NCBI GenBank assembly: GCA_036733345.1
Contig: DAINAR010000019.1
Coordinates: 1-57,044 of the forward strand
Reading direction: 5' to 3'
DNA: 57,044 nt
From: JAFGMQ01 sp036733345
GTDB taxonomy: Bacteria; Desulfobacterota; DSM-4660; Desulfatiglandales; Desulfatiglandaceae
Below the pieces are notes generated by a model. The model saw only the letters and a program-made list of their open reading frames with translations, was not told the DNA's origin and did not search any database. The number at the start of each line of letters is the position of its first letter. Positions within the stretch are counted from its first letter, which is position 1. The translations under genes and the position numbers were made by a program. This document shows, one piece after another, positions 17,377 through 24,151 of this stretch.

Positions 17377-17577
17377 AGCCATCAGATTTGATTGAGATCT
17401 GCCGCACAATAATAATCGTTTTATTCCCTGATTTGCCTTTGCCGTGAGCCCTGGAGGGACTGGCTTACAACCGTAAGATCTGTAATATATATCCATTGGA
17501 CACGGTGCGGGACCGAAGATTTTCTGGGGTCTGTTAAACAGACCAGGGGCCGTGTTTAAGACATTGCGTCTCAAGCA

Positions 17578-17701
17578 CATTTGCCTTGATCCTGATGGGT
17601 GACTGGAGCGGATCAGATTAAGCTGACCGCGAACCTGATAATAATGAAATAACGGATGCGAAAAGGGTTAAAAACGGGCGCTGCTGGTTTCATGCATTGA
17701 G
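17578..17701. repeat. 124-bp exact direct repeat, copy 2
   Basis: Identical to 10199-10322. Here it lies directly between the folded right end of the IS110 element and the stop of the IPTL-CTERM gene, and its last bases form the right GAGGTGT subterminal motif. That position supports, but does not prove, that the repeat is an IS110 right end. Confidence 0.85.
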
Positions 17702-17719
17702 AGGTGTTTTTTCTCTTGA

Positions 17720-19126
17720 CTAGCCCTTGTATGGGGGACACCTTTTTTTCATTAGGAGAATTGCCATTCCACCCATTAGTAAGGCAAATATGATCATTCC
17801 CCATGAAGACATGGCGGGTACCGTTTGGGGCGTGTCAGATGTCCACTCTGCGTAGAGCACCATAGCAGCGTCGGTGGTATAGGTCGCTCCCTCATCGTAA
17901 TGGGCGCCGGAGCCATCGGCAGCTGTGTTCCATCCGATGAAGGTGTAACCGGTCCTGGCCAGGTTGCCTGTATTGGTAGCCAGTATGAGATCCACACCAT
18001 GGAACTTGGTCTGATCATCAGGTCTCCAGCCGCTAGTGCAGCCGTTACTATTGTAGGTGACAGTGTAGGTGGGAGACCATTTGGCAACATTGTTCGCGGA
18101 GGTCCAACCGGCCGCGCTGAAGAGTCCCCCCGCATACAGGGTGACGCTCCCGTCCCAGGCAAGGGCATAGACAACGTTATTTATACCCGTACCCAGCGCA
18201 CTCCAGTTAGATCCATCCCATTTGGCAACGCTACCGGCTGTATTAAAGAATCCCCCTGCATACAGGTTGCCGCTACCGTCATAGACAAGAGCATGGACAG
18301 TATCATTCACGCCTGTTCCCATCACACTCCAGTTAGAGCCGTCCCATTTGGCAATGTAGTTCGCTGAATTCCCACCGGCCGTGGTAAAGAATCCTCCTGC
18401 ATAAAGGTTGCCGCTCCCGTCCCAGGCAAGGGAAAGGACAAAATCATTCATACCAATGCCCAGAGAACTCCAGTTAGAGCCGTCCCATTTTGCAATGTAG
18501 TTCGCAGAAACCCCTCCGGCCGTGGTGAATTCTCCTCCCGCATACAGGTTACCGCCACCGTCACAGGCAAGAGCATGAACACTACTATTCACTCCCAAAC
18601 CCAGAGCACTCCAGTTAGAGCCGTCCCATTTGGCAATGCCATCCGCAGGAACCCCACCGGCCGTGTTGAATACTCCCCCCGCATACAAGACACCGCTCCC
18701 GTCACAGGCAAGGGCATAGACAGTATTATCTAAGCCCGTCCCCACTGCGCTCCAGTTGGAGCCATCCCATTTGGCAATGTAGTTCGCTGAATTCCCATCG
18801 GCTGTGGTGAATACTCCCCCCGCATAAAGGCTGCTGCTACCGTCCCATGCAAGGGCATGGACAGTATTATCTAAGCCCGTCCCCAGTGCGCTCCAGTTAG
18901 AGCCGTCCCATTTGGCAATGTAGTTCGCAGGAACCCCTCCGGCGGTGGTGAATTCTCCCCCTGCATACAGGTTACCGCTACCGTCCCATGCAAGGGCATG
19001 GACAGTATTATCTAAGCCCGTACCCAGTGCGCTCCATCCGGCACCGGAAACAGGGGATGCAGCCGCAACTATGCATACGGCACAAAACAACAGTTTTACA
19101 AAAAAGAGCTCTATGGGATGGCTCAT
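17720..19126 (-). CDS. Exported repeat protein with IPTL-CTERM-like anchor
   Basis: 468 residues from ATG 19126, chosen because GGAGG lies 9 bases upstream and a signal peptide follows at once (LLFCAVCIVAAASPVSGAG). Then come eight near-identical repeats of 42-44 residues with the core LYAGGEFTTAGGV and AKWDGSNWSALG, probably blades of a beta-propeller. Next is an InlB-type repeat (RTGYTFIGWNTAADGSG) and a C-terminal sorting signal: VPAMSSWGMIIF, a hydrophobic helix and KKR. That signal resembles IPTL-CTERM (usually I-P-T-L-S-x-W-G). The last residues (CPPYKG) run into the IS110 edge and may not be original. Likely cell-surface protein; function unknown. Confidence 0.82.
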   Translation of the reverse strand: MSHPIELFFVKLLFCAVCIVAAASPVSGAGWSALGTGLDNTVHALAWDGSGNLYAGGEFTTAGGVPANYIAKWDGSNWSALGTGLDNTVHALAWDGSSSLYAGGVFTTADGNSANYIAKWDGSNWSAVGTGLDNTVYALACDGSGVLYAGGVFNTAGGVPADGIAKWDGSNWSALGLGVNSSVHALACDGGGNLYAGGEFTTAGGVSANYIAKWDGSNWSSLGIGMNDFVLSLAWDGSGNLYAGGFFTTAGGNSANYIAKWDGSNWSVMGTGVNDTVHALVYDGSGNLYAGGFFNTAGSVAKWDGSNWSALGTGINNVVYALAWDGSVTLYAGGLFSAAGWTSANNVAKWSPTYTVTYNSNGCTSGWRPDDQTKFHGVDLILATNTGNLARTGYTFIGWNTAADGSGAHYDEGATYTTDAAMVLYAEWTSDTPQTVPAMSSWGMIIFALLMGGMAILLMKKRCPPYKG

Positions 19127-19240
19127 AAACCGGCCTCCAATGGTTTGGCAACCATCCTTTTCACCTCTATGGAGAGATTTCGTCGCGGGATTTTCAACTG
19201 CCCGCATACCATGTGTTCTGAGAAATCGCATATGATCTTT
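19127..19240 (-). promoter_or_regulatory. Hairpin-rich 5' leader of the IPTL-CTERM gene
   Basis: On the minus strand three hairpins follow each other before the ATG: GCGGG/CCCGC, CTCT-CCAT-AGAG and ATGGTT-GCCA-AACCAT, the last one ending 2 bases before the Shine-Dalgarno. Surface-protein genes of this kind are often controlled by c-di-GMP riboswitches, but the conserved GACGCAAAGCC core is not present, so no riboswitch class is assigned. Confidence 0.35.
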
Positions 19241-19482
19241 CCTATTTAGGAAAAATGGATAATTTGGCAGGATATCGCTTTTGATGAAGATTTTTATAGG
19301 AAATACAATCTTGCATGTCAAGAAGATATAGCACCCTCATGATAGATGGGACGGAAGAAAAAAATGTAAATGGCATACAAATTTTCTGAATCCTAGATCT
19401 CCCTGCCTGAGGCAGACAAGTTTCAGGCAACTCCTCGCTACGATGCACCCAGACGCGATATAAGACTTGAGGATAAGGGATA

Positions 19483-19543
19483 ACGTCCTTAAATAATCAA
19501 ATATATACATAATAAAAATAGTTATTTTAATATTTAAGGACGT
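19483..19543. mobile_element. 61-bp deletion derivative (MITE) of the IS1182 element
   Basis: Carries the same perfect 13-bp inverted ends as the IS at 11259-13162. Its last 52 bases (19492-19543) are identical to 13111-13162 and its first 15 equal 11259-11273. It equals the IS after a deletion between the two AATAAT copies at 11268-11273 and 13111-13116. It overlaps the 3' end of the gene at 19527 and gives that gene its stop codon. Confidence 0.85.
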
Positions 19544-20450
19544 CCCCCTTTTCACTTGTTGGGGGCTTTATTTGTTCAAGTAATGGCTTCGCGTACGCAA
19601 TGAATTCCTTTTTGCGACTGCCTACCCGCCCCTCATTACCCAAATGTGGGTCATTATAAAAATAGCCACTACCAATCAGCCAGAATACTTTGTCGGCGTT
19701 GTATGGAGAGACGCCAGCATGTCCTGCCACGCGGATTACAGCCTTGAATAACAGATAGTCTTCGGATTTTTCAGAACAGAGATTTAGGCCCGTGAAGATA
19801 TCACGAAGGTGGACATCGGGTTTTGGAAAATTGACATAGCCCATTTCCTTTAGAAAGTCACACGACAAGGCAAAACCAAAGCCTTCAATTTCTCGGCTCA
19901 GCAGCATGGGGAGGCTTGCGCGCGCTCGGTCGTCTTTGTCGAAGAAGTCTACCCAGCCAAAGAAGTCCGAAGCCGACGAGAACTGTTGAATGAAGTTCGC
20001 GGCGGAGAGGATGGTTTGACAGTAGCGGGGCCAAATACTCCGTGACGTTCGGCGGACCTCCCCGTTCGGCTTAAGCTTCTCCACGATGTCGTCAAGGACA
20101 GCCTCGCAGTCGCCTGCGTATTTGTCGAGCACGGCTTTTGCGTTGAAACGTTCCAACACGGATGAAAGCCTCTCGACGCCACCTATCGCCCTGCCAATAA
20201 CGCCTGCTTTCATATTTGCATTTTGGGCGGATTCTAAAATCCTTTGGTAGATAGCTTCTTTAGAGGTTGGTTTCGGGTTCAACGAGAGCGGGTTCAGATA
20301 CTTCTCAATGAGCGCCGAAGTAACGCCGGTAATGTTCTTGCCCGGCAAATACTCCTTGGCTAACTGATAAACCTTTTTGTCAACGAGCCCACTATCTTTC
20401 ATTCGTTTTACCCCCAACAAGTTATTCTGTAGATCCACGTATCTTCTCAT
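19527..20450 (-). CDS. Unknown protein, C-terminus replaced by the MITE
   Basis: 307 residues, no family assigned with confidence. The C-terminal half has a helical layout recalling helix-hairpin-helix glycosylase-like proteins: GFGFALSCDFLKEMGY, then FPKPDVHLRDIFTGL with a conserved-looking Asp, and ADKVFWLIGSGYFY. The last codons (DVLKY and stop) are read from the 61-bp MITE, so the original end is lost. It sits at the right edge of the accessory region in an otherwise isolated position, as defence or cassette genes often do. Confidence 0.6.
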   Translation of the reverse strand: MRRYVDLQNNLLGVKRMKDSGLVDKKVYQLAKEYLPGKNITGVTSALIEKYLNPLSLNPKPTSKEAIYQRILESAQNANMKAGVIGRAIGGVERLSSVLERFNAKAVLDKYAGDCEAVLDDIVEKLKPNGEVRRTSRSIWPRYCQTILSAANFIQQFSSASDFFGWVDFFDKDDRARASLPMLLSREIEGFGFALSCDFLKEMGYVNFPKPDVHLRDIFTGLNLCSEKSEDYLLFKAVIRVAGHAGVSPYNADKVFWLIGSGYFYNDPHLGNEGRVGSRKKEFIAYAKPLLEQIKPPTSEKGDVLKY

Positions 20451-20665
20451 ATTGAATGATACGCATAATGATTACATGTGATATTTTTGACTCAATATTG
20501 AATAAACCTATTTTAAGCTTATGTCAAATATTATAAAAATATCAAACTATAGCCCAATGCGGTAAAATCACTTAAAATAATTTGACATTCTTTTTGCAAG
20601 TATATATTTTCTTCATTATGCGGATCATTACAATGTTAATAATATGATTAAAACGGAAGATCTTC
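20451..20665. other. AT-rich divergent spacer
   Basis: About 215 bases of high A+T content between the minus-strand unknown gene and the plus-strand recombinase fragment. TTGACA at 20582-20587 with TATATT at 20603-20608 (15-base spacing) may be a weak plus-strand promoter. In an integron this would be the attI/Pc area, but no clear attI core is seen. Confidence 0.3.
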
Positions 20666-20797
20666 ATGAAGCCAATACCTTTTTCCCTGCAGAAGGAATT
20701 TGAAAGATATCTGAATAACAATGTAATTCAAGGCCGGTCTCAGGGGACATATAAAATGACTGATATATTACGGGAGATTTGTTCGGAGTTCTGGTGA
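20666..20797 (+). pseudogene. Tyrosine recombinase (integron-integrase-like) N-terminal fragment
   Basis: 43 codons ending in TGA. MKPIPFSLQKEFERYLNNN followed by QGTYKMTDILREICSEFW resembles the SAM-like N-terminal domain of integron-type tyrosine recombinases, where HYKKWLRYYLDFC would be expected; the second half looks frame-damaged or diverged. No catalytic Arg-His-Arg-Tyr region follows. Assigned from remembered family patterns only. Confidence 0.35.
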
Positions 20798-20907
20798 TAT
20801 GCATGATTGGTAGACATAAAATTAGAAAAGTATTCAGTAAACACAAAAAACTGAAAGACAGGCCTCATGCCTTGAATGGGCAGCAGTAAAATATCATCCG
20901 GCCTATC

Positions 20908-22704
20908 TTAATTATCGCCGTGCTGATGAATCAGTTTCTCCATACTTTTCCGTATTTCAGAGGCTGGGACATACTCCTCGATTCTTAATGCTTTTTCTTC
21001 AACCCCGGATTCATTAATAAATATAATCGAAGGGACGCCCATGATTTTATAAGCCTTAAGAAGCTCCTCCTGATAAGGGTGGCGTCTTGTCAGATCGGCA
21101 CGCAGTGTTACAAAATGCCTGCTAAGTTCTACAACATCAGGATCGGTGAAGACCTCTTTTTCCATAGCCTTGCAGGGCAGACACCATTCTGCGTAAAAAT
21201 CCAGTATGACCGGCTTGTTTTCATTACTGGCCTGTAGGAGTTTTTCTTTATCATAGGGGATCCAGTTGACCGATACTCTGTTCTCCTGGGAGGATACAAA
21301 CAAAAAGATACCGGCGATTATCAATACCAGGCTCAGCAGCTTTTTTACGAATCCAAAGATGGCTGAATGGTTTACGGTTCTGTCAAACCATCCTATGTGC
21401 AGGCCTGCAGCAACGGATACTGAAGCCAAAAGAACTGATCTCCAGATTTCCCCGGGTATAATAGGCAGAAGCATGTAACACGCCATTCCAATAAGAACCC
21501 AGCCCAGTAACTTCCTGATCCAGACCATCCATTCACCTGATACAGGCAGTTTCTTTAAACTTCCAGAAAAAACCGCCAGCACCGCAAGGGGAAGTCCCAG
21601 TCCCAGACTCAAAACAAAAAAATACAGGAAGCCAGTGAAGGGGTCTCCTTTTTGACCGACATACGCAAGCAGGCCCAGAAGAAAAGGGCCAAGACAGGGT
21701 GCGGCGACAAACCCGAGTGTCAAACCCATAAAAAACGAGCCAAAATATCCGCCAAAGTTTTTAGAAACCAACCTGTTTAATGACCGGGGTAGCTGTATTT
21801 CCCAGAAGCCAAAAAAACTCAAAGCAAGTGACACTAAAATCCCGGCTACCAATATAAGCACAACAGGGTTCTGGAGTACCGACCCCAGCATCCCACCGGT
21901 TAAACTGACTGTTACGCCAAGCAGAGAGTTTGTAAGAGCAAGTCCCGAGATATAAAGCAGACCATGAAAAATTATCTTTTCACGCATAGATCCACTACTT
22001 CCCCCGAAATATGAAACGGTAATAGGTATAAGCGGATAAATGCATGGTGTCAGGTTAAGGGCAAGCCCTCCGAGAAAAAGGCCTAACAGGATCAACCATT
22101 GCCCGGAACCTTTTTTTGCCCATGGTATTGTTTTTAAGAGTGTGCTGCCCTTATGTTCTGATTTAAAAAAGGCCTGATTTACCATCGCAGTTTTTGTTCC
22201 GGGAGGCGCAACAGAAAAATAAACAGGTATCTTAACATCTTCAGGTGGCAGGCAGGCCGTCTCGGAGCATGCCTGGTAAGAAAGAAAGCCTGAAAAAATC
22301 TGGTTTCCGGCCGGTGTATTTTCTTTTAGAACCAGTCTGGCAGGAATCAGGATTTCTTTTGAAAAGACCTCGAGGGGTTTTTTTGAATATTGGAATTTTT
22401 TTTTCTCTGGTAAGGGAAACTGCACTTTTTCCACATTCACATCTGGCGAGTCAGGGAAGGAAATAACAGTAGCAATAAGGCCTTCTTCGGATTTTTCTGC
22501 TCCATGGAGGTACCATGGACTTGAGATGCTTACCCGGAAAAGGATATCATAGGATCCCCCGGGCACATACTGGTCCTGTGAATGAATAACTTCCACTTTT
22601 GCGATTGATGCCCATGACTGAAGAGGAGATGAGACAATAACTGAAAAGAACAGAAGGAGTATTATTCTTAAGGTTACAATTATAAATCGGGCCATTGAAT
22701 ACAC
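20908..22704 (-). CDS. dsbD: Thiol:disulfide interchange protein DsbD
   Basis: 598-residue inner-membrane reductase that carries electrons from cytoplasmic thioredoxin to the periplasm for cytochrome c maturation and disulfide isomerisation. Order: signal sequence, periplasmic N-terminal domain with SYQACSETACLPPEDV (about residues 145-160), about eight membrane helices with the two conserved cysteines in NLTPCIYPLIPI and AAPCLGPFLLG, and a C-terminal thioredoxin domain with AEWCLPCKAME. All three Cys pairs are visible. It stands alone, 54 bases from the tRNA gene. Confidence 0.93.
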   Translation of the reverse strand: MYSMARFIIVTLRIILLLFFSVIVSSPLQSWASIAKVEVIHSQDQYVPGGSYDILFRVSISSPWYLHGAEKSEEGLIATVISFPDSPDVNVEKVQFPLPEKKKFQYSKKPLEVFSKEILIPARLVLKENTPAGNQIFSGFLSYQACSETACLPPEDVKIPVYFSVAPPGTKTAMVNQAFFKSEHKGSTLLKTIPWAKKGSGQWLILLGLFLGGLALNLTPCIYPLIPITVSYFGGSSGSMREKIIFHGLLYISGLALTNSLLGVTVSLTGGMLGSVLQNPVVLILVAGILVSLALSFFGFWEIQLPRSLNRLVSKNFGGYFGSFFMGLTLGFVAAPCLGPFLLGLLAYVGQKGDPFTGFLYFFVLSLGLGLPLAVLAVFSGSLKKLPVSGEWMVWIRKLLGWVLIGMACYMLLPIIPGEIWRSVLLASVSVAAGLHIGWFDRTVNHSAIFGFVKKLLSLVLIIAGIFLFVSSQENRVSVNWIPYDKEKLLQASNENKPVILDFYAEWCLPCKAMEKEVFTDPDVVELSRHFVTLRADLTRRHPYQEELLKAYKIMGVPSIIFINESGVEEKALRIEEYVPASEIRKSMEKLIHQHGDN

Positions 22705-22758
22705 GATAAAATTAAAATTTAATACTGCCGCCTGTCCGGATAACTTTCGAAAAAGGCA

Positions 22759-22835
22759 TGGCGGGCGATGCGCGACTCGAACGCGCGACCTCTGGTTCCG
22801 GAGACCAACGCTCTATCCACCTGAGCTAATCGCCC
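22759..22835 (-). tRNA. tRNA-Arg (anticodon CCG)
   Basis: 77-base cloverleaf on the minus strand: acceptor GGGCGAT pairs with ATCGCCC, followed by discriminator G and an encoded CCA. The D-arm has GCTCAGGTGGATAGAGC, the anticodon loop is CTCCGGA (anticodon CCG, codon CGG) and the T-arm has GTTCGAGTC. Confidence 0.97.
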
Positions 22836-23075
22836 AATAAAAATATAGTTAACAGCTTTGATTAAATTGGTCAAGAATCGATAACAGAATCGATAATATG
22901 ATTTGTGGTTTTTGAATGAGACTTGTTGACTAAATAATAAAGTATAAGATTGATAAATTTTGTTAATAGATGCTTGGTTAATGATAAGTTAAAAACGTCT
23001 TGACAAGGACGGTTTGTAGTGTTATCAAATTTTTTAATCCACTAATTTGCTCTAACTGTCAAACGGGGTATAGCT
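22836..23075. other. Promoter spacer, nothing specific
   Basis: 240 AT-rich bases between the tRNA gene and the acidic protein gene. It must contain the tRNA promoter on the minus strand and that of the acidic protein on the plus strand. TTGACA at 23000-23005 is a possible plus-strand -35 box; no other structure is seen. Confidence 0.35.
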
Positions 23076-23732
23076 ATGAAAGATGAAAATGACATATCTC
23101 AAGATGCAGAGAATGATAAGGAAGATTTTTTTTCCTTTGAATCAGAGGAAGAGCCTGATGAAGAAATAATTGAGCTTGTTGATATAGTAAGCGAAAATGA
23201 GGAAATTGATATCTCCAGGCCTGATCAGATTGAAAAACTGTTTGAAGAAGATGATTTACTGGAAGATGATGAAACTGATCTGGATTCCGCTCTTCAGAGC
23301 CTTGAATTGTCTGATGAAGAGGATAAGGAATTTGATTTCACAGAAAGCGAGCTTGAAGAGGCATTGAAGGAGGATGCCATTGAGGAAGAAACTATTGAAA
23401 CGACAGTGTTTGAACATGAAGAGATTCAGGAGACTGAGACTTTTGATGAAATTTCCGATGTCCCCATAGAGGATATCCCGCAAGAGTTTTTGGATGAAAA
23501 TTTTGAAGCCGATATTGATATAACTCAGCCCGAAATTGTAGTGCCTGAAAATTTCCCGGAGCAGGAAGGACTTACAGGAATATCCGAGGAGAAAATAGAA
23601 GCCATCATAACAAAGGTAGCGCTTGATGTTATGGAAAAAGTCGCAAAGGAGACTATTGCACCTATCGTTGAAAAAGTTATTGTCGATGCAATAGAGGCTT
23701 TTAAGGAGAGCCTTGAGTCTTCTCAGGAATAG
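23076..23732 (+). CDS. Highly acidic protein, unknown function
   Basis: 218 residues, extremely rich in Glu and Asp, with low complexity over residues 1-165 and no membrane segment. Only the C-terminal 50 residues look structured: an amphipathic helix pair with a repeated pattern, EEKIEAIITKVALDVMEKVA and IVEKVIVDAIEAFKESL. Similar E/D-rich proteins with such a tail occur in deltaproteobacteria next to signalling or motility genes, but nothing of that kind lies here. An intrinsic terminator follows. Confidence 0.7.
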   Translation: MKDENDISQDAENDKEDFFSFESEEEPDEEIIELVDIVSENEEIDISRPDQIEKLFEEDDLLEDDETDLDSALQSLELSDEEDKEFDFTESELEEALKEDAIEEETIETTVFEHEEIQETETFDEISDVPIEDIPQEFLDENFEADIDITQPEIVVPENFPEQEGLTGISEEKIEAIITKVALDVMEKVAKETIAPIVEKVIVDAIEAFKESLESSQE

Positions 23733-23818
23733 AACTCCTTCATAAACGATCTGTTTGCAGTTAGGGGATAATATTTGAGCAGGGAGTTTACTTTTTAAGA
23801 AACCAGGATCGCATTTGC

Positions 23819-23849
23819 AAAGGGGTTGTAAATACTGCAACCCCTTTTT
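23819..23849 (+). terminator. Rho-independent terminator
   Basis: AAAGGGGTTG (23819-23828) and CAACCCCTTT (23838-23847) form a 10-bp stem around a 9-base loop, with the T-run reaching 23849. It closes the transcript of the acidic protein gene. Confidence 0.88.
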
Positions 23850-23944
23850 GGTTGAATACTTTTTTGCCGCAATATATATATCCATTTCCAAAGTGAGATA
23901 TAGTCGTCAGGACTTAAATAAGCAGCCTATGAATATTAAAATCA

Positions 23945-24112
23945 GGTAATAGGTAATGGGTAATAGGTGATGGGTAATAGGTGATGGGTAATAGGTGATG
24001 GGTAATAGGTGATGGGTAATGGGTAATGGGTAATAGGTAATGGGTAATGGGTAATAGGTAATGGGTTATGGGTAATAGAAAAGATCTAACCTATAACCAA
24101 TAACCTATTACC
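23945..24112. repeat. 19-copy heptanucleotide repeat with inverted units before valS
   Basis: Nineteen tandem 7-base units of GGTAATR (some GGTGATG, one GGTTATG) fill 23945-24077 without a break. Three inverted units (TATAACC, AATAACC, TATTACC) follow at 24092-24112. A transcript could fold any of the 19 units onto the three inverted ones. It ends 40 bases before the valS start. Confidence 0.95.
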
Positions 24113-24151
24113 TGTTTTCTGAGTAAAATGAGTTTAAGGAGCAACGTATAC

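Larger units (their letters stand above)
16204..17730 (+). mobile_element. IS110-family insertion sequence (approximate ends)
   Basis: One full transposase gene with flanking non-coding ends. ACAAGGGCT with ACACCTC 17 bases on (16204-16236) on the left is mirrored by GAGGTGT and AGCCCTTGT (17701-17730) on the right. Such subterminal inverted repeats are known for the IS1111 branch of IS110. The right non-coding part (17377-17577) folds: ACACGG/CCGTGT (17500-17505, 17550-17555) closes a region with the perfect hairpin GGTCTGTT/AACAGACC (17528-17544). Exact ends are not certain, and the right one includes repeat copy 2. Confidence 0.6.

Noticed and set aside
19127..19240. c-di-GMP-I (GEMM) riboswitch before the IPTL-CTERM gene
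   Set aside because: The context is suggestive and hairpins exist, but the conserved GACGCAAAGCC core and the tetraloop-receptor layout are not found.
23256..23891. 211-residue minus-strand ORF opposite the acidic protein
   Set aside because: Phe/Leu/Lys-rich shadow caused by the GAA/GAT-rich sense strand; it also runs through the terminator.
23945..24077. Possible coding or CRISPR-like repeat
   Set aside because: 7-base units, stop codons in all frames, no spacers.
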